Source of the DNA: Hungateiclostridiaceae bacterium UBA1305
GTDB lineage: Bacteria > Bacillota > Clostridia > Acetivibrionales > DTU013
Direction of reading: 5' to 3'
Length of the DNA stretch: 38,242 bases
NCBI GenBank assembly: GCA_002307275.1
Contig: DBTX01000087.1
Coordinates: 46,516-84,757 of the forward strand
The stretch's first letter is position 1; every line of letters starts with the position of its first letter. Positions 16,640-25,597 of the stretch are shown one piece after another. The translations under genes were made by a program, and so were the position numbers. The notes beneath the pieces are model-generated. The model saw only the letters and a list, made by a program, of their open reading frames with translations. It was not told the origin of the DNA and searched no databases.

Positions 16640-17959
16640 ATGAAAATATCAGTAATAGGAACAGGTTATGTCGGGCTTGTGAGCGGTACTTGCTTTGCGG
16701 AGATGGGCAATGATGTCGTTTGTGTTGACATTGATAGTAATAAAATTGAAAATTTGAAAAATGGGATCATCCCGATTTATGAACCCGGTCTTGAGGAAAT
16801 GGTAAAGAGAAACTATAAAGAGCAGAGACTGCAATTTACGACAGATATTCGTACTGCAGTAGAAAGTTCTCTGGTGAATTTCATTGCAGTTGGTACTCCG
16901 CCGGGAGAAGATGGTTCGGCAGATTTGAGGTATGTTTTGAATGTTGCGCGTGATATTGGGAAATACATGAATGGATACAAGATCATTGTGGACAAGTCCA
17001 CTGTGCCGGTTGGGACTGCGGAGAGAGTAAAGAAGGCTATCAGTGAGCAATTGGAAGAAAGAGGCGTATCCCTTGAGTTTGATGTAGTCTCAAATCCTGA
17101 ATTTTTAAAGGAAGGCGCCGCTGTTGAAGATTTTATGCGCCCTGATAGGATCGTTATCGGAGTCGAGGATGTACGGACAGCCGAGATTATGAAGCAGCTG
17201 TACGAGTTTTTCGTTAAAAACGGGAATCCTGTTTATATTATGGATTTAAAGTCGGCGGAAATGACAAAATATGCTGCCAATGCGATGCTGGCTACTAAAA
17301 TTTCGTTTATCAATGAAATAGCCAACATATGCGAATCGGTCGGAGCGAATGTGGACCTTGTACGTTTGGGGATAGGGTCGGATTCCAGGATAGGGTACAA
17401 GTTCCTTTATCCTGGGGTGGGCTATGGCGGATCATGCTTCCCAAAGGATGTCCAGGCCTTGATCAGGACGGCTGATGCGTCCGGATACTCTACCAGGATA
17501 TTAAAGGCTGTTGAAGAAGTGAACTTTGATCAGAAGAGTCTTTTGCTGAAGAAGATCATTTCCCGCTACGGGGAGGATTTGAAAGGAAAGATGTTTGCCA
17601 TATGGGGGCTTGCCTTTAAGCCGAAAACAGACGATATGAGGGAAGCTCCGTCGATTGTGATCATTCGTGGATTGTTGGAAAGAGGCGCGGAAATTAGAGT
17701 CTATGATCCGGAGGCGACGAAGGAGGCTAGAAAAATTTTCGGCGAAAGAATTGACTATGCTGAAAACAACTATGAAGTCTTGAGAGACGCAGACGCGGTG
17801 GTTCTGGTGACGGAATGGAATATTTTCAGAAATTCCGACTTTGATAAGGTGAAATCACTGCTGAAGGAAGCTGTTGTATTTGACGGAAGAAATCAGTACA
17901 GCCCTTCGGAAATGCTGCAAAAAGGTTTTGAATACTATTCCATTGGGAGGCAAATATGA
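16640..17959 (+). CDS. ugd: UDP-glucose 6-dehydrogenase
   Basis: A 439-residue enzyme that oxidises UDP-glucose to UDP-glucuronate with two NAD+. The N-terminal Rossmann motif is VIGTGYVGLVSG. The middle has NPEFLKEGAAVEDFMRPDR. The catalytic cysteine is C266 in GYGGSCFPKDV, and WGLAFKPKTDDMREAPS opens the C-terminal UDP-binding domain. Length and motifs are those of the TuaD/Ugd family. AAGGGAG lies before the ATG. The stop overlaps the start of the next gene (ATGA), so the two are translationally coupled. Confidence 0.95.
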   Translation: MKISVIGTGYVGLVSGTCFAEMGNDVVCVDIDSNKIENLKNGIIPIYEPGLEEMVKRNYKEQRLQFTTDIRTAVESSLVNFIAVGTPPGEDGSADLRYVLNVARDIGKYMNGYKIIVDKSTVPVGTAERVKKAISEQLEERGVSLEFDVVSNPEFLKEGAAVEDFMRPDRIVIGVEDVRTAEIMKQLYEFFVKNGNPVYIMDLKSAEMTKYAANAMLATKISFINEIANICESVGANVDLVRLGIGSDSRIGYKFLYPGVGYGGSCFPKDVQALIRTADASGYSTRILKAVEEVNFDQKSLLLKKIISRYGEDLKGKMFAIWGLAFKPKTDDMREAPSIVIIRGLLERGAEIRVYDPEATKEARKIFGERIDYAENNYEVLRDADAVVLVTEWNIFRNSDFDKVKSLLKEAVVFDGRNQYSPSEMLQKGFEYYSIGRQI

Positions 17960-18888
17960 AAAAAGTTTTGGTAACAGGCGGTGCAGGCTTTATCGGAAGC
18001 CATTTATGCAAGCGCTTATTGACGGAAGGAAATACTGTAATTTGCGCGGATAATTTATTCACAGGGAAAAAGGAAAATATCCTGGAGCTGATGGATAATA
18101 AGAATTTTGAGTTTCTTAGGCATGATATTACCTTGCCTTTGTATGTGGAAGTGGATAGGATTTATAATCTTGCGTGTCCAGCATCCCCTGTGCATTACCA
18201 GTATAATCCAATAAAAACAATGAAGACCAGTGTGCTTGGTGCAATAAACATGCTGGGACTGGCAAAGAGGACAAAAGCAAGAATCCTTCAGGCTTCTACA
18301 TCCGAGGTCTATGGAGATCCCCATGTTCACCCGCAGGTTGAGGAATACTGGGGCAATGTAAATCCTATAGGCCAGCGAAGCTGCTATGATGAAGGAAAAC
18401 GGGCAGTGGAGACTCTTTTTATGGATTACCACAGACAAAACAGTGTGGATGTCAGGATTATTAGGATTTTTAATACCTATGGCTCTAATATGTGTGAAAA
18501 CGACGGCAGAGTAGTCAGCAATTTTATCGTACAGGCGCTGCTAGGGAAGGATATAACAGTTTATGGGGATGGAAGCCAGACACGGTCTTTTTGCTATGTA
18601 GACGATCTTGTGGAAGGTATGGTGCGCATGATGGAGAACGATGCGTTCATCGGTCCGGTGAACCTGGGGAATCCGTCGGAGTTTACCATTCGGGAACTGG
18701 CGGAGAAAGTTATTGCATTGACAGGGGCTTCAAGCAAAGTTATTTATAAGGATTTGCCGCAGGATGATCCCAAACAGAGGAAACCGGACATAACCAAAGC
18801 ACAGACCATATTGGGATGGGAACCAAGGGTGGGATTGAATGACGGACTGAAAAAAACAATAGAGTATTTTAAGTCACTGACCAGGTGA
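17956..18888 (+). CDS. uxs: UDP-glucuronate decarboxylase (UDP-xylose synthase)
   Basis: A 310-residue extended short-chain dehydrogenase/reductase that converts UDP-glucuronate to UDP-xylose and CO2 through a 4-keto intermediate. The NAD-binding GGAGFIGSH is at residues 8-16. The UXS-specific segment NLACPASPVHYQYNP is present, as is the active-site Tyr144/Lys148 pair in SCYDEGKR, and the substrate-binding YGDGSQTRSFCYVDD. The overlap with ugd means product is passed along one short pathway. No UDP-xylose 4-epimerase is visible, so UDP-arabinose would need a gene elsewhere. Confidence 0.93.
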   Translation: MKKVLVTGGAGFIGSHLCKRLLTEGNTVICADNLFTGKKENILELMDNKNFEFLRHDITLPLYVEVDRIYNLACPASPVHYQYNPIKTMKTSVLGAINMLGLAKRTKARILQASTSEVYGDPHVHPQVEEYWGNVNPIGQRSCYDEGKRAVETLFMDYHRQNSVDVRIIRIFNTYGSNMCENDGRVVSNFIVQALLGKDITVYGDGSQTRSFCYVDDLVEGMVRMMENDAFIGPVNLGNPSEFTIRELAEKVIALTGASSKVIYKDLPQDDPKQRKPDITKAQTILGWEPRVGLNDGLKKTIEYFKSLTR

Positions 18889-18929
18889 AGGTATTGAAGT
18901 GCCAATCAGGGGATAAAAGGGTGGATGAT

Positions 18930-21900
18930 GTGAAAAGTAAAGGGATGAAGTTAATTGTAGCCCCTATTATACTGTTTTTTATTATTTCTTTGCAGATGGA
19001 TGTTTTTGCTGCCACATATTCTTTTGATGCAGACAAACAGTATGATATTAATGCGAACATAAAACTAAAAACAAACAATACCATGATAAAAACGGATGGG
19101 AAAATTCTGAAGATGGTGAAAGGTCAGTCGCATATAGATGGGACTGACTATGTGACATTATCATCAGGTTCAAATCCAGGTATTGACATAGATGATAATA
19201 ATATCTTTCAGATCGATTATGACAGACAGCCGGGATATTTTGATATTGCCGGGGTGATATTTGACACTACGGGTCAGAACGGGAAAAATCAAATCATTAC
19301 CGCGCTGAATGAGGATCAGAATGTCCAGAAATCTGCCGCGGAGACTATATTCAAGGATACGGATTTCAGCAAGAAAAACATCATGTATTATGCCAAAAGA
19401 ACTCTGGGATTGGCAAACAAAAACTGGTATTATGGCGCCGACTCGGCAGATTTCAGCGTGGATAAAGATGAAAGCGGAAGTGCTTTTAATGTGACACTTG
19501 ACAACAGGGTAAATGATGTAGTGGCGCAACGGACCTTTAAAAATCTGGATCTGTCTCAAAATAATTCAATGGAATTGCAGTATACGCTGGATGATCCTTC
19601 TATCCAGCAGATTTCTGTGAACTGCAGGATAGATTTTGAAGGGAATGGCAGGTCGAGTTCCGACTTACTGATTACTGCAGATACTAAAACGATTGAAGAG
19701 AATAGATTTCTATTCAAAGCGAACATTTATGAATTGGCTGAAAAGAGTTTCCCTGACAAGAAAAATTATTATCTCCGGGAGATAATTATTCACATGCAAA
19801 AAAAAGAAGGCGTAAGCATCAATGATGTAAAGAAAGTAAAATATACATTGGAGAAGTTTTCTATCTATAATGATATACTGGATGAAAATCTTGCGCTTAA
19901 AGTATTAGACAAGATAAAAACGGATAATAAAAAAGTTACTCAGTACCTTTTTCCATTGGATGAATTCATACCCGCCTCCTCTCCCGGTAATAACGTTAAA
20001 ATGGATCTTTTAAAGGTTTTGCAGGACAAGCAGGTGGATACGGATGGGTTGAAAATAAACAATATTGTTATTTTACTGAAAGGAGAAGAATACTTTCTCA
20101 CGCAAAAAACCCGGACACTCAAAGCGGCTTTTTGCAGCGAACAAGAGGTGGAATACCCTTCTATCCTTGATCCTTATGTACAGTCCGCTCCTGAAAGCTC
20201 TTTGCAGTCAACCGGACTCAATCAAGAACTGTACCAACATGTTGCCGGATACAAAGAAAGCTTTGAAAACAGTGATTCAAGTTTGCTTTCTGCAAATGCA
20301 TGGACAATCACTTCCAACAACGGTACAGCTTTTTCCATTCCGGATTATTATGAGCTGAAATATGAAGACAAAGCAAACAGTGAGTTTGATATTGTCTCCA
20401 TGGAAAAGAAAGTACATATATCTCTAGATGCCGTTCCTGCGGGTGAAAAGCTGTATGGCGAACTTTCATTCAATCTGGAGAACCCGGAGATGTATGAAAA
20501 ATATGTGGCATTTGGAAGCCGCGGCCAGGATGTGAAGGAGATTAATCTGGATGTCCTGCCTTATAAAGAAAGTAACGGATACCGGAATTATACATTGGAC
20601 TTTCAAAAGTATCTGTCGGGCATAACAGGTAGTATTGACAACTTTTGGCTGATCCTTAAAAATAAGGGCGGAAGTAAGCATTTTTCCATAAGTATCAATA
20701 CTGTCAGGTTTTATACGGAGAATGAAAATGCGGTATATAATAATGAAAAGCGATTGCTGCAGGATGCCCTGGCCTTTACCACTAGCTCCTTGAGCGGAGA
20801 AATGATGAATGGATGGGAGATTAATACCAGAGTACCATTCCGCTTTGACTGTGGAAACGGAAAAATAAATTTTGAGTTGAGTGGAGGCAGTCAGGATTAT
20901 CTGAGCCTGAGCAGGAACATACAGGTGAATATAGGAGAAAAGCCGTATTTCATGCTGGCAGGGAGTGCCATCCAAGGCAATGAAAATGTCAATGTAAAAT
21001 TTGATCTGGATATTGAGGGGATAAACCGGATATATACAACGGACTATAAGCTGGGAAGCGAAATTGATTTGGGTGAAGCATTTGGAAAGTACTGGGACAA
21101 AAAAAATGTTGTGATTAAAAAAATAACAGTATATCTTTCCAATAAGGCAGACGATCAGAAGAATAACCCGGTTTATTCGTTGAGCCATATAGAATTTTAC
21201 AGCAAACAAAAAACCGGACTGATTGACTTTCTTAAAACACAGAGTCTTTCCAATGGGACTGGATCGGCGATCAAATTGAGGGCTCCAGAAATTGCTTCCA
21301 GCGTTGAGTGGTACAAAATTGACACGGACAAAAATGATAAGGAAATGAGCAAGGAAGAAAATCTTAACATAAAAGTGCTGTTTGATAAAAACATCATTGA
21401 CACGAGACAAGTGTCCGCTTCCTATAATATGATAAAGCAGCATGGCAAAAGTGTGGATTTAGAAAGCTATCCGACTGCCGGTTTTACTTATACAATGGAC
21501 GATCCAAACGTACAGCAGATTATAGTCCGGTTTCAGGTCGACACAAATGAAGATGGGGTCGCGGATGGCATAATCGTGAAATCTGTTATCGCAAGCAAGG
21601 AGCTAAACTTTAAATGTAATGTCCTGGAGGAAGCCCGGAGATTGTGGCCAGAAAAGACAGCGTACAAGCTTCTGCAGATCAATCTCGATTTTAAAAGAAA
21701 TGAGAACCAGTCCCCTGCGCTTAATGGTGTGTATGGGTTTACCGTAACAAAGTTTGAATTGCATGATGCGGAGGGGAAAGTATCTCTGTATGACACGCTG
21801 ATGGACTTTCCTGTTGCTGATGTGGATGGAAAAGTTTATTTACTCCGGAATGCAATTGAGAAATTACCGCAAAAAGAAGCGGATGAATTCCTGTTACAGC

Positions 21901-22490
21901 TTTTCAAGGAGAACAGTGCCTGGATTACATTGGATACGGTGAAAGTAGAAAAAGGACAACATGAAGTCAACCTCTTGTCTGGGCAGTATATGGAGACGGA
22001 TCTGATTGAGTTTAAGGAACCTGTACAGGACCAAGCGCAGGGGAAAGAACCATCTGTTAAGTTTACCAAAATTAACCCGACGCGGTATCTGGTGGATGTG
22101 ACAGCCGAAAATTCTTTTTGGCTGGTGTTCAGCGAGAGCTTCCATAAGGGATGGAAAGCGTATATACTGGATAATTCTAAGTCTGATTATTCCTCAGACC
22201 CTTTACAATGGTCGGCATTGGGGACAGCATTTATGCAGAAAAACGCCAGGACTGAAGTAAATGAACACCAAATGGTGAATGGTTATGCAAACGGCTGGTG
22301 GGTGGATATTGGCTCCATCCAGAAGGAAAAAGGAGAGCTGGTTACATTCCAGATGATCCTGGAATATAAGCCTCAGCAATTGTTTGAGTTGGGTGTAGCA
22401 ATCTCGTCCATGACACTTTTGCTATGCATAACATATTTGTTCCGTGAATTTATAAAGAAAAGGAAGAAAAAACATGAAAGCAAGAACTGA
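18930..22490 (+). CDS. giant secreted, C-terminally anchored repeat protein (function unknown)
   Basis: An 1186-residue protein with a signal peptide (hydrophobic residues about 6-25, cleavage near VFA-AT), a long beta-rich extracytoplasmic part, one transmembrane helix at about 1151-1172 and a basic tail (KKRKKKH). A domain of about 100 residues occurs twice: YTLDDPSIQQI at 218 to about 320, and YTMDDPNVQQI at 854 to about 947, both ending in a KFxLxD/KFSIYND-like strand. FWLVFSESFHKGWKAYI (1063-1079) resembles the C-terminal carbohydrate-binding part of AftD-like glycosyltransferases. The frame is open from 18885, but GTG at 18930 has GGGTGG five bases upstream and begins the signal peptide directly. 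It may present or bind the glycan for membrane enzymes next to it. No catalytic motif is recognised. Confidence 0.8.
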   Translation: MKSKGMKLIVAPIILFFIISLQMDVFAATYSFDADKQYDINANIKLKTNNTMIKTDGKILKMVKGQSHIDGTDYVTLSSGSNPGIDIDDNNIFQIDYDRQPGYFDIAGVIFDTTGQNGKNQIITALNEDQNVQKSAAETIFKDTDFSKKNIMYYAKRTLGLANKNWYYGADSADFSVDKDESGSAFNVTLDNRVNDVVAQRTFKNLDLSQNNSMELQYTLDDPSIQQISVNCRIDFEGNGRSSSDLLITADTKTIEENRFLFKANIYELAEKSFPDKKNYYLREIIIHMQKKEGVSINDVKKVKYTLEKFSIYNDILDENLALKVLDKIKTDNKKVTQYLFPLDEFIPASSPGNNVKMDLLKVLQDKQVDTDGLKINNIVILLKGEEYFLTQKTRTLKAAFCSEQEVEYPSILDPYVQSAPESSLQSTGLNQELYQHVAGYKESFENSDSSLLSANAWTITSNNGTAFSIPDYYELKYEDKANSEFDIVSMEKKVHISLDAVPAGEKLYGELSFNLENPEMYEKYVAFGSRGQDVKEINLDVLPYKESNGYRNYTLDFQKYLSGITGSIDNFWLILKNKGGSKHFSISINTVRFYTENENAVYNNEKRLLQDALAFTTSSLSGEMMNGWEINTRVPFRFDCGNGKINFELSGGSQDYLSLSRNIQVNIGEKPYFMLAGSAIQGNENVNVKFDLDIEGINRIYTTDYKLGSEIDLGEAFGKYWDKKNVVIKKITVYLSNKADDQKNNPVYSLSHIEFYSKQKTGLIDFLKTQSLSNGTGSAIKLRAPEIASSVEWYKIDTDKNDKEMSKEENLNIKVLFDKNIIDTRQVSASYNMIKQHGKSVDLESYPTAGFTYTMDDPNVQQIIVRFQVDTNEDGVADGIIVKSVIASKELNFKCNVLEEARRLWPEKTAYKLLQINLDFKRNENQSPALNGVYGFTVTKFELHDAEGKVSLYDTLMDFPVADVDGKVYLLRNAIEKLPQKEADEFLLQLFKENSAWITLDTVKVEKGQHEVNLLSGQYMETDLIEFKEPVQDQAQGKEPSVKFTKINPTRYLVDVTAENSFWLVFSESFHKGWKAYILDNSKSDYSSDPLQWSALGTAFMQKNARTEVNEHQMVNGYANGWWVDIGSIQKEKGELVTFQMILEYKPQQLFELGVAISSMTLLLCITYLFREFIKKRKKKHESKN

Positions 22491-22887
22491 ATGGATTAAA
22501 AAGCTGTCTGGCTTCAGATGGTCTTTTTATATAGCGGAACTGCTGATTGCGCTTGTCATATTTTATTTCATATTTAGAAGTAAGTCGGAGGATGCATTAT
22601 CCTTCGCAGAATTGCTTTTTACAATTGGATATGCCCTGTTGATACGAGTAAAAATAAGACCGTTGCTCGCCATAAAATGGAAATATTTTCATGAAAAGCC
22701 TTCTGCTCCCTATACGCTGACTTTTATGGGATTGCTGCTGTTTTGTGCTTTTTTATTAATATTTAAGCTGGAACCTATAGCAGAACAGCTGGCAAATATT
22801 GCGTACATTATTCTAGTTATAGCGGTAGGTATCGAGTTCTACTTAATGATAAAAAACCGTAGATCCGGCGATGACGGAGAGGAATAA
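22474..22887 (+). CDS. small membrane protein of unknown function
   Basis: A 137-residue protein with about four hydrophobic helices (starting near residues 17, 45, 78 and 102), a basic N-terminus (KARTEWIKK) and an acidic end (SGDDGEE). I recognise no family. Its start lies 17 bases inside the end of the giant repeat protein, and the DUF2079 gene follows six bases after its stop, so it is tightly coupled to both. It may be a membrane partner of one of them; this is inference from position only. Confidence 0.7.
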   Translation: MKARTEWIKKLSGFRWSFYIAELLIALVIFYFIFRSKSEDALSFAELLFTIGYALLIRVKIRPLLAIKWKYFHEKPSAPYTLTFMGLLLFCAFLLIFKLEPIAEQLANIAYIILVIAVGIEFYLMIKNRRSGDDGEE

Positions 22888-22893
22888 AACGAT

Positions 22894-24456
22894 ATGCTTT
22901 TCAAACTTATCAAGTATATTTTTATGCCTGGTTTCATTTCTGTATTTATGCTTTATTTTCTAGTTAAAAAGCCTGCTGCATTTGCAGCGATAGATCAATA
23001 TGTTTTAAATAAAAGCGGCATAAGCAAGAATCTTTTGAAAAAAGCATTAGTCCTTCTATGTGCAGTATTTATCATTACATTTGGAACAATGACCACCTTG
23101 AAATATATGACTTTTCACTCAGCTATTTTTGATCTGGGTGTCTTCGATTGGAAAATCTGGGCGATTTCTCATGGTAAATTTGACGAGATATTTTTTGGAC
23201 ATTATCAGCCGGTGCTTCTTATATACGCACTCATATATAAAGTGTTGCCGCACCCGTTGGTATTGGTTTACCTGCAGCTTGTCGCCGTAGTATCTTCGGT
23301 GATTCCTCTGTATAAAATTTGTAAGCATCATGATCTGAAGGATAAAAATTGTTTCATTATAGTTATTCTATTTTTTCTGTACAGCGGTATTGAGTTCAAT
23401 GTAATGTTTGATTTCCACACAGATCATTTGTTAATACCGATTGCTTTATGGGCATATTATTTTTTACTGAAGGACCGAATCCTTGGGTTAATTCTATCCA
23501 TACTTGTGATGTCACTTTTGAAAGAGCCGCTTTTGTTAACGGTAGCGGCTTTTGGTATATTTATACTGATTGAGAAAAGCCATGGAACAGAAACGAATGT
23601 TTACAAAAATGTGTATTACATCATTGGCCTGGTAACCTTTATCGGCGGAATCCTGATGTTTTATATTACAACTAAATATCTAATCCCTGCAGCCACGGGC
23701 ACATCATCCTACTCAACCTTTAGCGGAAGCGCCTTTGGATATTTGGGCGGCACCCTGCCGGAAATGATCAGGACCATATTTTTTCGGCCCTTGGTTTGGA
23801 TCCGGGAATTGCTTGTATTTGGGAAGCTTGGCTTCCTGATTGCAATATTTGCTCCTTTGTTGTTTATTCCGATCATAAAGCCAAAGTATCTCATCCCGGC
23901 ATTGCCTGCATTGGCAATTGCCCTGCTGTCGCAGTTGCCGAATTATTACGGTGTGCAGTACCATTATACGGTGTCAGTTATTCCTTTTATTTTTATAGCT
24001 TTCATAAATGCATCGAAGGATATGAAAAAAAAGGATCATGTATTGATCTTTGCGTTGGTAATGTCAGTTTATTTCAATATCGTTATCAGTCCGTCCCCGG
24101 TATCTGTGGCGTTTTGTAAACCTGACTATGATGTGAACTACAACCGGTATAATTATGTATCGTCGGCAAATGACGCGTCTTTGAGGGAGGCTATAGCCAT
24201 GATACCCGATAAAGCGGCTCTTTGCCTGCAAGACAGCATCAACGCAGCCAGTTTGATGCATAGACCAATATGGTACCTGTATCCGCAGAACATGGAAAAA
24301 GCCGACTACGTTTTACTAGACACGACAAGACCACTATATATACTGGATGTGCGGGATGAAAAAGGCTTCTATGAGAATTTAGACAAAGTCTATGATACGC
24401 ATGATATAATATTTGATAAAGATGGTGTCAAGGTTTTCAAACGGAAAGGGACGTAA
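22894..24456 (+). CDS. DUF2079 polytopic membrane protein
   Basis: A 520-residue membrane protein with about eleven helices. The DUF2079 pattern is clear: FDLGVFDWKIWAISHG in the first outer loop, then FGHYQPVLL, LPHPLVLVYLQ and FDFHTDHLL. The family looks like GT-C membrane glycosyltransferases but its activity is not established. The soluble C-terminal part (about 410-520) ends in a KVFKRKGT tail similar to YfhO/AftD-type proteins. A GAGAGGAA site lies about nine bases before the ATG. It is the third member of a tight group with the giant ectodomain and the small membrane protein. Confidence 0.78.
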   Translation: MLFKLIKYIFMPGFISVFMLYFLVKKPAAFAAIDQYVLNKSGISKNLLKKALVLLCAVFIITFGTMTTLKYMTFHSAIFDLGVFDWKIWAISHGKFDEIFFGHYQPVLLIYALIYKVLPHPLVLVYLQLVAVVSSVIPLYKICKHHDLKDKNCFIIVILFFLYSGIEFNVMFDFHTDHLLIPIALWAYYFLLKDRILGLILSILVMSLLKEPLLLTVAAFGIFILIEKSHGTETNVYKNVYYIIGLVTFIGGILMFYITTKYLIPAATGTSSYSTFSGSAFGYLGGTLPEMIRTIFFRPLVWIRELLVFGKLGFLIAIFAPLLFIPIIKPKYLIPALPALAIALLSQLPNYYGVQYHYTVSVIPFIFIAFINASKDMKKKDHVLIFALVMSVYFNIVISPSPVSVAFCKPDYDVNYNRYNYVSSANDASLREAIAMIPDKAALCLQDSINAASLMHRPIWYLYPQNMEKADYVLLDTTRPLYILDVRDEKGFYENLDKVYDTHDIIFDKDGVKVFKRKGT

Positions 24457-25551
24457 ATGGGTAGCGTGGTAAAGTCGATTGTTATTGCATTGCCGAACCT
24501 GGCACAAAATGATGCCATTGGGAATGATGTTCTGGCAGAGTATATGCTTTTGACAGATAAGGGCTTCAAAGTGCAAATATTTGCGGAATATTATGATAAT
24601 AAGCTAAGCGCAATGATATGTGGATTTAAGGATGCCAGGAAAGCGGATGCAATCATATATCATCATAGCGTGAACTGGAGAAAAGGCCAGAAGCTGCTTG
24701 CCAAACATTCTGGAGCAATAAGGATATTGCGTTATCACAATATAACTCCGGGAGAGTTTTTTGAAAATTACTCTTGTAAAATGGCGAGGATTTCATATAA
24801 AGGGCGAAAGCAGACATCAGAAATCATACCGCTTTTTTCGAGGTGCTGGCCGGCTTCAAAGTACAATATGGACGAGTTAGTACAAGCCGGCGCGGATCCG
24901 CAAAAATGCAAGGTCATGCCTCCGCTCCACTACATTGAAGAGCTCGGGCGACTGAAAGCTGATGAAGGCTTGAAAGATAGGCTGAAAAGCGGTAAGAAAC
25001 CTGTTGTTTTGTTTGTGGGAAGACAGGTTCCCAATAAGGGGATGCATCACTTTGCAAGAGTTGCAGAGGAATATGTTAAGGCTTATGGCAGAAATGCGCT
25101 CTTTGTGTGGACTGGGGGCAAAGATGCAAGGTTGCATGGGTATCATGCGGAAATCGAAGGTTTCATTAGCAAAAACCATTTGAATGATGTAGTTCTGCTT
25201 CCCGGAAAGGTTTCTGCCCAGGAGCTTCGTGCGTGGTACGATGGCAGCAGTGCGTTTTTATGCATGAGCGAGCATGAGGGCTTTTGTGTACCGGTCATTG
25301 AGGCTCAGGCGTTGGGCGTTCCAGTGGTTGCGCTGGACAGGGCGGCAGTGGGAGAGACAGTGGGAGAGAATGGACTTGTGTTTGCCGAGCCGGAGTATGA
25401 AAGGTTTGCGGCGACGCTGCATGAAATTCTGAACAATGTTTCTTATGCTGATTATCTGATCGCTCAGGGGAAAATGAATTTCGAAAACCGCTTCAGCAAA
25501 AATATCCTGGAAGAAGAGTTTGAAAAAGAAATTGAATACATAATGCAATAG
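24457..25551 (+). CDS. GT4 glycosyltransferase
   Basis: A 364-residue GT-B enzyme of the Glycos_transf_1/GT4 type, presumably cytosolic. The donor domain shows VLFVGRQVPNKGMHHF and the conserved EHEGFCVPVIEAQALGVPVVA, which carries the E-x7-E pair. The start codon follows the stop of the DUF2079 gene directly, with AAAGGGA seven bases before it inside that gene, so translation is coupled. The donor sugar is not predictable; GDP-mannose is possible given manC. Confidence 0.82.
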   Translation: MGSVVKSIVIALPNLAQNDAIGNDVLAEYMLLTDKGFKVQIFAEYYDNKLSAMICGFKDARKADAIIYHHSVNWRKGQKLLAKHSGAIRILRYHNITPGEFFENYSCKMARISYKGRKQTSEIIPLFSRCWPASKYNMDELVQAGADPQKCKVMPPLHYIEELGRLKADEGLKDRLKSGKKPVVLFVGRQVPNKGMHHFARVAEEYVKAYGRNALFVWTGGKDARLHGYHAEIEGFISKNHLNDVVLLPGKVSAQELRAWYDGSSAFLCMSEHEGFCVPVIEAQALGVPVVALDRAAVGETVGENGLVFAEPEYERFAATLHEILNNVSYADYLIAQGKMNFENRFSKNILEEEFEKEIEYIMQ

Positions 25552-25597
25552 AATAAACGTATTTACGGGAATCATGTATGGCTAAGGTGGTGATGGA

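Noticed and set aside
20466..21443. A 325-codon open frame on the minus strand opposite the giant repeat protein
   Set aside because: It lies wholly antisense to a gene with clear signal peptide, repeats and anchor; its translation is rich in His, Ile and Phe as antisense frames usually are, with no motif or ribosome site.
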